NCBI RefSeq assembly: GCF_002754375.1
Contig: NZ_PEFF01000001.1
Location: 6,093,501-6,157,500, forward strand
Length of the DNA stretch: 64,000 bases
Source of the DNA: Variovorax sp. 54
GTDB lineage: Bacteria > Pseudomonadota > Gammaproteobacteria > Burkholderiales > Burkholderiaceae_C
Direction of reading: 5' to 3'
Shown: positions 17,397-26,446 of the stretch, piece by piece
How the letters are laid out: the number at the start of each line of letters is the position of its first letter
Position numbering within the stretch: the stretch's first letter is position 1
Notes under the pieces: generated by a model
What the model saw: the letters and a program-made list of their open reading frames with translations, nothing else
Databases searched by the model: none
Told to the model about the DNA's origin: nothing
Made by a program: the position numbers and the translations under genes

Positions 17397-18593
17397 ATGA
17401 ATTTCATCAAGGCCTCGATCCAGCGCTACCAGCTCGGCAGCCTCCTGCTGCTGGTGCTGCTGCTCGCGGTGGTGCTGCCGCTGTCGCTCGACATCTTTCG
17501 CCTCAACCTCGTGGGCAAGTACCTTACCTACGCCTTCGTGGCCGTGGGGCTCGTCATGGTGTGGGGCTACGGCGGCGTGCTGAGCCTGGGGCAGGGCGTG
17601 TTCTTCGGCATCGGCGGCTATGCGATGGCGATGTTCCTCAAGCTCGAAGCGTCGGACCCCATCACGACCAAGATCCAGTCGACGCCCGGCATCCCGGACT
17701 TCATGGACTGGAACCAGATCACCGAGCTGCCCGCGCTGTGGCTGCCGTTCAAGAGCCTGCCGCTGAGCCTCGCGCTGGTGGTGCTCGCACCGATGGCGCT
17801 GGCCTGGCTCGTGAGCTTTGCGATGTTCAAGCGCCGCGTGGGCGGCGTGTACTTCGCGATCATCACGCAGGCGGTGGCGCTCATCTGCACCGTGCTCATC
17901 ATCGGCCAGCAGGGGTATACGGGCGGCGTGAACGGCATGACCGACCTGAAGACCATGCTGGGTTGGGACACGCGCACCGACAGCGCCAAGTACATCCTCT
18001 ACTACGTCTGCGTGGGCTTGCTGGTGCTGAGCATCCTGCTGTGCCGCTGGGTGCAGACCAGCAAGCTGGGCACGCTGCTGCTCGCCATGCGCGACAAGGA
18101 AGACCGCGTGCGCTTCTCGGGCTACGACGTGTCGAACTTCAAGGTCTTCACCTTCTGCCTGGCGGCCGGGCTCTCGGGCATCGGCGGTGCGATGTTCGCG
18201 CTGCAGGTGGGCTTCATGTCGCCGAGCTTCGTGGGCATCGTGCCCTCGATCGAGATGGTGATCTTCTGCGCCGTCGGTGGCCGCATGAGCCTGGTGGGCG
18301 CGGTGTATGGCGCGCTGCTGGTGAATGCGGGCAAGACGCTGTTCTCCGAAAGCTTCCCTGACCTGTGGCTCTTTTTGATGGCCGCGCTTTTCATCGGCGT
18401 GACCATGGCTTTCCCGATGGGCCTGGCGGGCCTGTGGGAAGACACGATCAAGCCCTGGTGGGCCTCGCGCCGCCAGGCCCTGCGCGACGCCGCGGTGAAG
18501 CCGCCGCCCGCCGCCGTGTCGGCCCCTTCCCCTGTCGCCGCGCCGCAGGCCGAGCCCGCCTTGCCCGAAGGCATCGGCCGCCAGCGCGCCTGA
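17397..18593 (+). CDS. urtC: urea ABC transporter permease UrtC
   Basis: A 398-residue LivM-family permease: GKYLTYAFVAVGLVMVWGYG, GVLSLGQGVFFGIGGYAMAM and a long insertion with PDFMDWNQITELPALWLPF typical of UrtC. The last 35 residues are an Ala- and Pro-rich cytoplasmic tail. It pairs with UrtB. The ATG overlaps a run beginning GAACGTTCCG, with GGAG a few bases upstream. It is followed by urtD after 22 bases. Confidence 0.93.
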   Translation: MNFIKASIQRYQLGSLLLLVLLLAVVLPLSLDIFRLNLVGKYLTYAFVAVGLVMVWGYGGVLSLGQGVFFGIGGYAMAMFLKLEASDPITTKIQSTPGIPDFMDWNQITELPALWLPFKSLPLSLALVVLAPMALAWLVSFAMFKRRVGGVYFAIITQAVALICTVLIIGQQGYTGGVNGMTDLKTMLGWDTRTDSAKYILYYVCVGLLVLSILLCRWVQTSKLGTLLLAMRDKEDRVRFSGYDVSNFKVFTFCLAAGLSGIGGAMFALQVGFMSPSFVGIVPSIEMVIFCAVGGRMSLVGAVYGALLVNAGKTLFSESFPDLWLFLMAALFIGVTMAFPMGLAGLWEDTIKPWWASRRQALRDAAVKPPPAAVSAPSPVAAPQAEPALPEGIGRQRA

Positions 18594-18615
18594 TCGAACC
18601 CGGAGCCCCCACCCC

Positions 18616-19359
<744 letters not shown>

Positions 19360-19382
19360 GGTGAAGCCGAGCTTGTGTTGTC

Positions 19383-19418
19383 CCCTCTCCCGCTTGCGGG
19401 AGAGGGCTAGGGTGAGGG
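19383..19418 (-). repeat. REP-like palindromic repeat, copy 2 (inverted)
   Basis: The stem CCCTCTCCCGC (19383-19393) / GCGGGAGAGGG (19396-19406) is followed by CTAGGGTGAGGG, so this copy points opposite to copies 1 and 3. It begins 24 bases after the urtD stop. Confidence 0.8.
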
Positions 19419-19461
19419 TCGCGGGCCTTCGTCACAGCCAGACCTTTTCCACCGCCCAAAG

Positions 19462-19497
19462 CCCTCACCCCAGCCCTCTCCCGCAAGCGGGAGAGGG
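19462..19497 (+). repeat. REP-like palindromic repeat, copy 3
   Basis: CCCTCACCCC is followed by the stem CCCTCTCCCGC (19474-19484) / GCGGGAGAGGG (19487-19497). With copy 2 it makes an inverted pair 43 bases apart in the urtD-urtE gap, a head-to-head REP doublet. Confidence 0.8.
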
Positions 19498-19533
19498 AGC
19501 AAGACAGATCAACCCCGCGCTGGAGCCTTTGAA

Positions 19534-20235
19534 ATGAGCACCGTCATGCTGAAGGTCGAAGACCTGCACGTCGCCTACGGCCAGAGCGAGGCCTTGCACG
19601 GCCTCTCGTTCGAAGGCCATGCGAACGAAACCATCGCCATCATGGGCCGCAACGGCATGGGCAAGACCACGCTGTTCAAGAGCCTCATGGGCATCCTGCC
19701 GCTGAAGAGCGGCCGCATCGAGGTGGCGGGGCAGGACGTGTCGCGCGACGAGAGCTTCAGGCGCGTGGCCAAGGGCATCGCCTACGTGCCGCAGGGCCGG
19801 ATGATCTTCCCGACGCTGACCGTGGAAGAGAACATCCAGACCGGTCTGGAGAACTCGAAGACCCGGCGCATTCCCGAAGAAATCTACGCGTTGTTCCCCG
19901 TGCTGTGGGACATGAAAAGCCGCAAGGGCGGCAACCTCTCAGGCGGCCAGCAGCAGCAGCTTGCGATTGCGCGCGCGCTCGTCACCGACCCCAAGGTGCT
20001 GCTGCTCGACGAGCCCACCGAGGGCATCCAGCCTTCGATCATCAAGGACATCGCCAAGGCGCTCAACGAGATCCGCAAGCTGCGCGGCATCACCATCGTC
20101 GTGTCCGAACAGGTGCTGAGCTTCGCGATGGACGTGGCCGACCGGCTCTTCGTGATCGAAGGCGGCCGGCTCGTGCACGAGACCGCGCGCGACAAGACCG
20201 ATGTGGAACACATCAAAGCCTATCTCTCTGTCTAA
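19534..20235 (+). CDS. urtE: urea ABC transporter ATPase UrtE
   Basis: A 233-residue LivF/UrtE-type ABC ATPase: Walker A GRNGMGKTT near residues 38-46, signature LSGGQQQQLAIARAL, Walker B LLLDEPTEGIQPS. The GIAYVPQGRMIFPTLTVEEN block is typical of this family. It completes the five-gene transporter. It is 24 bases upstream of the formamidase gene, with AGGAG before that start, which ties transport to amide hydrolysis. Confidence 0.94.
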   Translation: MSTVMLKVEDLHVAYGQSEALHGLSFEGHANETIAIMGRNGMGKTTLFKSLMGILPLKSGRIEVAGQDVSRDESFRRVAKGIAYVPQGRMIFPTLTVEENIQTGLENSKTRRIPEEIYALFPVLWDMKSRKGGNLSGGQQQQLAIARALVTDPKVLLLDEPTEGIQPSIIKDIAKALNEIRKLRGITIVVSEQVLSFAMDVADRLFVIEGGRLVHETARDKTDVEHIKAYLSV

Positions 20236-20259
20236 CCACAACCCCAGGAGCCACTGCAC

Positions 20260-21492
20260 ATGACGGACACGCTGATCAAGGTCGACCTGACCCAATCGCC
20301 CACCGAGAACGAGAACATCCACAACCGCTGGCACCCGGACATTCCGATGGCCTGCTGGGTCAACCCGGGTGACGACTTCATCCTCGAGACCTTCGACTGG
20401 ACCGGCGGCTTCATCAAGAACAACGACAGCGCCGACGACGTGCGCGACATCGACCTGAGCACCGTGCACTACCTCTCGGGCCCGGTGGGCGTGAAGGGCG
20501 CCGAGCCCGGTGACCTGCTGGTGGTCGACCTGCTCGATATCGGCGCCAAGCAGGACAGCCTCTGGGGCTTCAACGGCTTCTTCTCGAAGAAGAACGGCGG
20601 CGGCTTTCTGACCGATCACTTTCCCGAAGCGCAGAAATCGATCTGGGACTTCAAGGGCATGTTCACGAGTTCGCGCCACATTCCGGGCGTCAACTTCGCG
20701 GGGTTGATCCATCCGGGCCTGATCGGCTGCCTGCCCGACAAGCCCATGCTCGATATGTGGAACGAGCGCGAAGGCAAGCTCATCGCCACCGACCCGGACC
20801 GCGTGCCCGGCCTCGCGAACCCGCCGTTCGCCGGCACCGCCCACATGGGCAAGATGACCGGTGAAGCACGCGCTAAGGCCGCGGCCGAAGGTGCCCGCAC
20901 CGTGCCGCCACGCGAGCATGGTGGCAACTGCGACATCAAGGATCTGTCGCGCGGTTCGAAGGTGTTCTTCCCCGTGTACGTCGAGGGCGCGGGCCTCAGC
21001 GTGGGCGACCTGCATTTCAGTCAGGGCGACGGCGAGATCACCTTCTGCGGCGCCATCGAGATGGCCGGCTGGGTGCACATGAAGGTCACGCTCATCAAGG
21101 GCGGCATGGCCAAGTACGGCATCAAGAACCCGATCTTCAAGCCCAGCCCGATCACGCCGCAGTACAACGACTACCTGATCTTCGAAGGCATCTCGGTCGA
21201 CGAGAGCGGCAAGCAGCACTACCTGGACGTGAACGTGGCCTACCGCCAGGCGTGCCTGAACGCCATCGAGTACCTGAAGAAGTTCGGCTACTCGGGCGCG
21301 CAGGCCTATTCGATTTTGGGCACCGCGCCCGTGCAGGGCCACATCAGTGGCGTGGTCGACGTGCCCAACTCGTGCGCCACGCTGTGGCTGCCCACGGGCA
21401 TCTTCGACTTCGACATCAACCCGAACGCCTCGGGGCCGGTGAAGTTCATCGACGGCAGCATCGACATGCCGCTGTCGCACGACCTGCGCTGA
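20260..21492 (+). CDS. fmdA: formamidase (acetamidase/formamidase family)
   Basis: A 410-residue enzyme of the FmdA/AmdA family, which hydrolyses formamide to formate and ammonia in the cytoplasm. Recognisable blocks are IHNRWHPDIPMACWVNPGD, GAEPGDLLVVDLLDIG, GVNFAGLIHPGLIGCLP and DLHFSQGDGEITFCGAIEM. The length is typical. It follows urtE directly and precedes fmdB by 19 bases, which recalls the short-amide operon of Methylophilus methylotrophus, where fmdA, fmdB and an ABC transporter are clustered. The transported substrate may therefore be formamide as well as urea. Confidence 0.93.
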   Translation: MTDTLIKVDLTQSPTENENIHNRWHPDIPMACWVNPGDDFILETFDWTGGFIKNNDSADDVRDIDLSTVHYLSGPVGVKGAEPGDLLVVDLLDIGAKQDSLWGFNGFFSKKNGGGFLTDHFPEAQKSIWDFKGMFTSSRHIPGVNFAGLIHPGLIGCLPDKPMLDMWNEREGKLIATDPDRVPGLANPPFAGTAHMGKMTGEARAKAAAEGARTVPPREHGGNCDIKDLSRGSKVFFPVYVEGAGLSVGDLHFSQGDGEITFCGAIEMAGWVHMKVTLIKGGMAKYGIKNPIFKPSPITPQYNDYLIFEGISVDESGKQHYLDVNVAYRQACLNAIEYLKKFGYSGAQAYSILGTAPVQGHISGVVDVPNSCATLWLPTGIFDFDINPNASGPVKFIDGSIDMPLSHDLR

Positions 21493-21511
21493 AGAAGAGA
21501 AGGCCCCACGC

Positions 21512-21856
21512 ATGCCGACCTACGACTACGCCTGCGGGCAGTGCGGTGGCTTCGAATCGCTGCGGCCTTCGGGCCAGCGCGACGAGCCCGCCGCATGCCC
21601 CGATTGCGGCACGGCCTCGCCGCGCGTGTTCACCGCCGCGCCGCGCCTGGCGCTGATGGCTGCCGACACGCGCCACGCGATGGCCACCAACGAACGCGCG
21701 CGGCACGAGCCGTCGAGCTCGCGCGACTATGCGCGGCTGCGGCATCCCTCGGGCTGCGGCTGCTGCTCGGGATCGTCGCGACGCAGTGCCACGCAGACCG
21801 CGCCGAACGGTGCGAAATCGGCCCCGTCGCGGCGGCCCTGGATGATCTCGCACTGA
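21512..21856 (+). CDS. fmdB: FmdB-family zinc-ribbon protein
   Basis: A 114-residue protein with the FmdB/CxxC zinc ribbon: MPTYDYACGQCGGFE with a second pair ACPDCG near residue 30. The remainder is a Ser- and Arg-rich low-complexity tail that includes SGCGCCSGSS. FmdB was proposed to regulate formamidase expression in Methylophilus; the biochemical role is not settled. It ends the operon and is followed by a perfect 18-base inverted repeat. Confidence 0.88.
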   Translation: MPTYDYACGQCGGFESLRPSGQRDEPAACPDCGTASPRVFTAAPRLALMAADTRHAMATNERARHEPSSSRDYARLRHPSGCGCCSGSSRRSATQTAPNGAKSAPSRRPWMISH

Positions 21857-21867
21857 GGCTTCGGTGT

Positions 21868-21904
21868 GCATTCCTTGCATGCGCTGAGCGCATGCAAGGA
21901 ATGC
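21868..21904. repeat. perfect 18-base inverted repeat after fmdB
   Basis: GCATTCCTTGCATGCGCT (21868-21885), one G, then the exact reverse complement (21887-21904). The RNA hairpin would be very stable and begins 12 bases after the fmdB stop, but no T run follows. It may end or protect the urt-fmd transcript, or be a protein-binding or mobile palindrome. Confidence 0.7.
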
Positions 21905-22087
21905 CGGTGACGAGAACTTTCTCGCGTGTTCCCTCTGGAGGGCAGGGTTCCGGCCACCGCATCGCATGCGCGAGCGGCGCGCGATTGTTTCAATCCCGTG
22001 AACGCCGCGATTCCTTTTGCTGCCGTTTTTTTGGGCGCTTCAGGTTCAAACTTCATTCCATCGACACACCACCTGAAGGAGATTGAA

Positions 22088-22438
22088 ATGAATGCCTCGA
22101 AGACCCTCGCCGCCGTTGCCCTCTCGCTCCTGGCTGCTGCCGGTGCCCACGCTGAAACCTATGACGGCGTGCACACCGTGAACTCGACGCTCTCGCGTTC
22201 GGAAGTCGCGTCGCAAGCCGTGGCTGCCGCCCGTGCCGGCAACGAGTACAGCGACGGCGCCACCGCCGGCGCACAGACCTTCACCTCGACCGCCGACCGC
22301 TCGTCGGTCCGCGCTGAAGCCGTCGCCAAGGCCCACGACCCGCTCGCCAGCCTCGACCGCCGCGCGTTCTACCGCGACGAAGTGCCGGCTGCGTACAAGA
22401 AGCCCAGCGTGTCGTTCACGCGCCAGGCTGGCCTGTAA
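22088..22438 (+). CDS. small exported protein of unknown function
   Basis: A 116-residue protein starting MNASKTLAAVALSLLAAAG with a signal peptide cleaved after AHA. The mature part is Ala-, Ser- and Thr-rich (SRSEVASQAVAAARAGNEYS, then SSVRAEAVAKAHDPLASLDR) and looks helical and soluble, so it is probably periplasmic. A strong GAAGGAG site precedes the ATG. Similar short exported proteins are frequent in Comamonadaceae, but I know no function. It is monocistronic and ends at a strong terminator. Confidence 0.75.
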   Translation: MNASKTLAAVALSLLAAAGAHAETYDGVHTVNSTLSRSEVASQAVAAARAGNEYSDGATAGAQTFTSTADRSSVRAEAVAKAHDPLASLDRRAFYRDEVPAAYKKPSVSFTRQAGL

Positions 22439-22477
22439 TTGGTCGACCGCAGTCCCTTCGGGGGCTGACAAGAACGA

Positions 22478-22500
22478 ACGGGCCCTCGGGCCCGTTTTTT
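22478..22500 (+). terminator. rho-independent terminator
   Basis: The stem ACGGGCCC (22478-22485) / GGGCCCGT (22488-22495) is followed by a T run to 22500. It closes the small exported protein gene. The last T is also the final base of the stop codon of the convergent oxidoreductase gene. Confidence 0.9.
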
Positions 22501-23624
22501 CATGCCTGCATCTTCGCGACCAAGTCTGCGACGTGCGCGCCCAGCGCGAGCGACGCTGTCAGCCCCGGCGACTCGATGCCGAACAGGTTGACCAGCCCCG
22601 CGATGCCGTGGTCCCGAGACGTCTGGATCACGAAATCCGTCGCCGTGTTGTGCATCGACGAGCCCGGGCCCGCCAATCGTGGGCGGATGCCGGTATAGCC
22701 CGGCTGCAACTCACCGTCCTGCAAGGCGGGGTAATAGCGGCGCACCGACTGGTAGAAGGCCGCTTCGCGTGAGGCGTCGAAGCTGTAGTCGATGCCGTCG
22801 CGCCAGCTCAGGTCGGGCCCGAACTTGCATTGGCCGCCGAGGTCGAGCGTCACGTGGGCGCGCAAGGCGCCTTCGCGCCCGGTCGGGTACACGAGGTGAC
22901 GGAAGGGCGATTTGCGCGCGAGCGAGAAATAGTGGCCGATCGCGTAGTACAGCGGCGGCACCTTGTCTGCGGGCATGCCTTCCACGCGTGCGGCGATTTC
23001 CTGCGCGCCGAGTCCGGCCGCGTTCACCACCGTGTTGCACAGCACGCTCGTTGCTTCCGCGCCGCCCACCTCGACCACGAGGCCGTCCACCGTAGGCCTC
23101 ACGGCCTGCACGCGGCTTTGCAGCGCCAGCGAGGCACCCGCACGTTCCGCGTCGCCCAGGTACGACAGCATCAGCGCGTGGCTGTCGACGATGCTCGTCG
23201 AGGGCGAATGCAGCGCGCCGACGCAGGCCACCTCGGGCTCCATGTCGCGCGCTTCGGCGGCGCCGAGGAGGCGCAGGTCGGTCACGCCGTGGGCCGCGCC
23301 GAGCGCGATGTACTTGTCGAGCTCGGGCAGCTCCGCGTCCTGCACCGCCACGATGAGCTTGCCGATGCGCTGGTGGCCGATGCCGCGTTCGGCGCAGTAG
23401 GCGTACAGCGCGGCCTTGCCCGCCACGCACAGCCGGCCCTTGAGCGAGCCGGGTGCGTACGAGATGCCCGCGTGGATCACCTCCGAATTGCGCGCGCTGG
23501 TGTGCGTGCCGATGGCGTGCTCGGCTTCGAGGATCACGACCTCGCGCCCGGCCATCGCGAGCGATCGCGCGATGGCCAGGCCCACCACGCCGGCGCCGAT
23601 CACGACGCAGTCGATCCGGTCCAT
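22500..23624 (-). CDS. FAD-dependent L-2-hydroxyacid oxidase (LhgO-like)
   Basis: A 374-residue flavoprotein of the DAO superfamily. The dinucleotide motif is CVVIGAGVVGLAIARSLA (residues 6-23), followed by SARNSEVIHAGISYAPGSLK, a hallmark of L-2-hydroxyglutarate oxidase/dehydrogenase, and near the C terminus NLFGIESPGLTASLALG. The family oxidises L-2-hydroxyglutarate or related hydroxy acids to the oxo acid. The start at 23624 (MDRIDC) was chosen because the nucleotide fold begins at once. It lies 5 bases after a Bug receptor gene in a four-gene operon for hydroxy-acid use. Confidence 0.85.
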   Translation of the reverse strand: MDRIDCVVIGAGVVGLAIARSLAMAGREVVILEAEHAIGTHTSARNSEVIHAGISYAPGSLKGRLCVAGKAALYAYCAERGIGHQRIGKLIVAVQDAELPELDKYIALGAAHGVTDLRLLGAAEARDMEPEVACVGALHSPSTSIVDSHALMLSYLGDAERAGASLALQSRVQAVRPTVDGLVVEVGGAEATSVLCNTVVNAAGLGAQEIAARVEGMPADKVPPLYYAIGHYFSLARKSPFRHLVYPTGREGALRAHVTLDLGGQCKFGPDLSWRDGIDYSFDASREAAFYQSVRRYYPALQDGELQPGYTGIRPRLAGPGSSMHNTATDFVIQTSRDHGIAGLVNLFGIESPGLTASLALGAHVADLVAKMQA

Positions 23625-23629
23625 GCGGC

Positions 23630-24607
23630 TCAGTCCAGCCGGATGTCGGCTTCGCGGATCAGCGCGCCCCACTTGGCGTGCTCGGCGCGGATGTAGGCGT
23701 CGAACTGCTGCGGCGTGCCGCTGGCGGGCACGCTGCCTTCCTGCGCGAGCTTGTCCTGCACGTCCTTGCGCGCCACCGTCTTCACGACGGCCGCGTTGAT
23801 GCGGTTGATCACGTCGGCGGGCAGGCCGGCCGGGCCGACGAGGCCGACCCAGGTCGTGGCCTCGAAGCCTGCGAAACCCTGTTCGGCCACGGTGGGCACG
23901 TTCGGCAGCGCGGGCAGGCGCTTGGCCGAGGTGACGGCCAGCGCGCGGGCGCGGCCGTTCGACAGCTGCGACATCACCGACACGCTGCTGCCGAAGTACA
24001 GCGCGATCTGCCCGCTGATCAGGTCGTTCATGGCCGGGCCTGCGCCCTTGTAGGGCACCTGCATGACCTTGATGCCCGCGCGGCGCGCCAGCATTTCGCC
24101 GGCCAGGTGCCCCACGGTGCCGTTGCCGGCCTGCGCGATGCTGAACTCGCCCGGCTTCGCCTTCGCAGCTTTGATGAAGTCGGCCAGCGTGCGCAGCGGC
24201 GAGTCCGCGCGCACGGCGAGCACGACGGGCTGCGAGGCCACTTCGGCGATGGGCGAAAAATCTTTCAGCGCCTCGAAGGGCATCTTCGAATAGAGCCAGG
24301 GGTTGATCGTGAGGTTCGAGGTCTGTCCCATGCCGATCGTGTAGCCGTCGGGCGTGGCCTTGGCCACGGCATCGAGGCCGATGTTGCCGGCCGCGCCGGG
24401 CTTGTTGTCGACGACGACGGTCCAGCGCTCGAGCGAGGTGAGGCGCTCTGCAATCAGGCGCGAGGTCGCGTCGGTGCCGCCACCGGGCGTGAAGGGCACC
24501 ACCAGCTTCACGGGCCGCTGCGGCCAGTCGCCTTGGGCGTAGGCCATGCCCGCCGCTTGGGCGATCGATACGAAGGCGGTGGTCTGCAGAAAGTCTCTAC
24601 GGTTCAT
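23630..24607 (-). CDS. Bug/TctC family periplasmic receptor
   Basis: A 325-residue exported receptor with leader MNRRDFLQTTAFVSIAQAAG and the block RPVKLVVPFTPGGGTDATSR that marks the tripartite tricarboxylate receptor (Bug) family. DNKPGAAGNIGLDAVAKATP and MQVPYKGAGPAMNDLISGQI are the other family blocks. Such receptors bind carboxylates with two bridging water molecules. No tctAB membrane genes are nearby, a common situation in Burkholderiales. The operon context suggests its ligand is a hydroxy- or dicarboxylic acid, by inference. Confidence 0.9.
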   Translation of the reverse strand: MNRRDFLQTTAFVSIAQAAGMAYAQGDWPQRPVKLVVPFTPGGGTDATSRLIAERLTSLERWTVVVDNKPGAAGNIGLDAVAKATPDGYTIGMGQTSNLTINPWLYSKMPFEALKDFSPIAEVASQPVVLAVRADSPLRTLADFIKAAKAKPGEFSIAQAGNGTVGHLAGEMLARRAGIKVMQVPYKGAGPAMNDLISGQIALYFGSSVSVMSQLSNGRARALAVTSAKRLPALPNVPTVAEQGFAGFEATTWVGLVGPAGLPADVINRINAAVVKTVARKDVQDKLAQEGSVPASGTPQQFDAYIRAEHAKWGALIREADIRLD

Positions 24608-24648
24608 GTCTTGTCTCCTGGGGGTTCTTGTGTTTTCGTGGCTGCCGT

Positions 24649-25341
24649 TCAGACCGGCAGGCCCTTGGCGCGCAGCACGGCGTCGAAGCGCTCGGGGTCG
24701 GCGGTGCCGGTGCGGTTGGTCTCGCGGATCTTGGCTTCGCGGGCCAGGTGGGCCCGCGTCTTGAGGAGCACGTCGGCCGCTTCGGCGGCGGGCACGGCGA
24801 TGACGCCGTCGGCGTCGCCCACCACCAGGTCGCCCGGCATCACGACCAGGCCCGCGCACGAGACCGGCACGTTCACCTCGCCGGGGCCGTCCTTGCTGGG
24901 CCCGCGGTGCGTGTGGCCGCGCGCGAAGATCGGCATGCCGTCTTCGGCCCACTCGCACAGGTCGCGCACCGCGCCGTCGATGACGAGGCCGGCCAGCTGG
25001 CGCGCGATGCAGGTGGTGCGCATCAGGCCGCCGACCAGCGCCTGCGTGACGTCGCCGCCGCCATCGATCACGAGCACGTCGCCCGGCGCGACCATCATCA
25101 GCGCCTTGTGGATCATCAGGTTGTCGCCGGGCCGCACACGCACGGTGACGGCGGGGCCGCACAGCACGGTGTCGAGCCGCGCGTGGTACTGGCGCAGCCC
25201 GACGGTGCCGACATTGCGGCTCATCGCATCGCCGATGGCGGCGACGGGCAGCGTGCGAAAGGCGTCGACGAGGGCGGCGTCGGGGCCGGGCGCGCGCGGG
25301 TTGATGCGGTAGCCGGGCGGCCAGGAGAGGGGGGCGGTCAT
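24649..25341 (-). CDS. RraA-like aldolase/decarboxylase family protein
   Basis: A 230-residue protein of the RraA/HMG-aldolase superfamily: TLPVAAIGDAMSRNVGTVGL, PGDVLVIDGGGDVTQALVGG, LAGLVIDGAVRDLCEWAE and VVMPGDLVVGDADGVIAVP. The GAVRD Arg-Asp pair is the catalytic signature of 4-hydroxy-4-methyl-2-oxoglutarate aldolase/oxaloacetate decarboxylases, so an enzyme role fits better than RNase inhibition. It overlaps the upstream hydroxyacid dehydrogenase by 4 bases. Together the operon could turn an imported hydroxy acid into an oxo acid and split it. Confidence 0.85.
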   Translation of the reverse strand: MTAPLSWPPGYRINPRAPGPDAALVDAFRTLPVAAIGDAMSRNVGTVGLRQYHARLDTVLCGPAVTVRVRPGDNLMIHKALMMVAPGDVLVIDGGGDVTQALVGGLMRTTCIARQLAGLVIDGAVRDLCEWAEDGMPIFARGHTHRGPSKDGPGEVNVPVSCAGLVVMPGDLVVGDADGVIAVPAAEAADVLLKTRAHLAREAKIRETNRTGTADPERFDAVLRAKGLPV

Positions 25342-26339
25342 GCGGTGATTCCGTGCAGAAGGGGTGAAGACAAAACCTGCGGGTTCACGCAAGCCGAAGG
25401 ATCGACCGGGCGGCCTTGCAGCCAGCCCAGCACGTTGCGGGCGGCGCCGCTGGCCATGCCTGCGAGCGCGGCGGGCGTGGAGCCGCCGACATGCGGCGTG
25501 AGCACCACGTTGGGCAAGGAAGCCAGCAGGCTGCCGGCGGGCAGGGGTTCGTCGGCCATGGTGTCGAGGCCGGCCGCGTGCAACTGACCGCTTTGCAGCG
25601 CGGCGACGAGCGCGGGCTCGTCGATCACCTCGCCGCGCGCCGTGTTGACGACGATCGCGCCGCGCGGCAGTGCCGCGAGTTGCGCGGCGCCGAGCATCTG
25701 GCGCGTGTGGCGGTTGAGCGGCACGTGCAGGCTGAGCACATCGCTCAGCGGCAGCAGCGCATCGAACGAAGGCAGCAGGCGCACGCCGGCCACCGGGCTC
25801 GGGCCGTTTCCGAGGGCCGGGTCGAACGCGGCCACCTGCATGCCGAGCGCGAGGCCCACCCGGGCGACGCGCTGGCCGATCTGGCCGAAGCCGACCAGGC
25901 CCAGCGTCTTGCCATGCAGTTCCACGCCGTCTTGCGCGCGCGACCAGCGGCCGTCGTGCAGTTCGCGGTCCATCCAGCCGATGCGGCGGGCGGCGGCGAG
26001 CATCAGGCCGAGCGTCATCTCGGCGACCGATTGCGCATTGGCGCCGGGCGTGACATAGACCGGAATGCCGCGCGCGGTGGCCGCTTCGACGTCGATGTTG
26101 CTCACGCCCACGCCGTGCTTGGAGATCACCTTCAGCGTCGGGCATGCGGCGATGGCGCGGGCCGACAGCTGCACGGTGCGCGAGATGACGGCGTCGATGG
26201 GTTCGCTCGCCATCAGCTGCTCGACTTCTTCAACGCCGTCTGCGTTGGCAAGGTAGATGACGCGGGCGCCGGCTTCGGCGAGAAGGTCGGCGCCGGCGGT
26301 GGCAAGCCGTGGCGCGGTGACCAGGACGGTGGGGTGCAT
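25338..26339 (-). CDS. D-2-hydroxyacid dehydrogenase (NAD-dependent)
   Basis: A 333-residue enzyme of the D-isomer-specific 2-hydroxyacid dehydrogenase family. The nucleotide motif is GLVGFGQIGQRVARVG (about residue 145), the catalytic Arg is in VVNTARGEVIDE, the Glu in DTMADEPLP and the His in LTPHVGGST. It interconverts a 2-hydroxy acid and a 2-oxo acid. ATG 26339 opens directly on the conserved strand; an upstream ATG at 26396 with GGACGGA before it would add 19 residues. First gene of the operon and divergent from a LysR gene. Confidence 0.87.
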   Translation of the reverse strand: MHPTVLVTAPRLATAGADLLAEAGARVIYLANADGVEEVEQLMASEPIDAVISRTVQLSARAIAACPTLKVISKHGVGVSNIDVEAATARGIPVYVTPGANAQSVAEMTLGLMLAAARRIGWMDRELHDGRWSRAQDGVELHGKTLGLVGFGQIGQRVARVGLALGMQVAAFDPALGNGPSPVAGVRLLPSFDALLPLSDVLSLHVPLNRHTRQMLGAAQLAALPRGAIVVNTARGEVIDEPALVAALQSGQLHAAGLDTMADEPLPAGSLLASLPNVVLTPHVGGSTPAALAGMASGAARNVLGWLQGRPVDPSACVNPQVLSSPLLHGITA

Positions 26340-26446
26340 GGAGAAAGAAGAAGGTCGTTCGAGGGTCTGTGTGGGCTGGATTGTGGAAATCGCCATTCAT
26401 TCCGTCCAATCGATAATGTTCATTCAACGATTCCTCGGAGCTATGA
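26340..26446. promoter_or_regulatory. divergent promoter region, hydroxyacid operon / LysR
   Basis: The short gap contains an AT-rich stretch (CAATCGATAATGTTCATTCA) and the LysR-type T-N11-A arrangement ATCGATAATGTTCAT around 26412-26426. It should hold both promoters and the operator. Part of it would be translated if the dehydrogenase starts at 26396. Confidence 0.45.
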
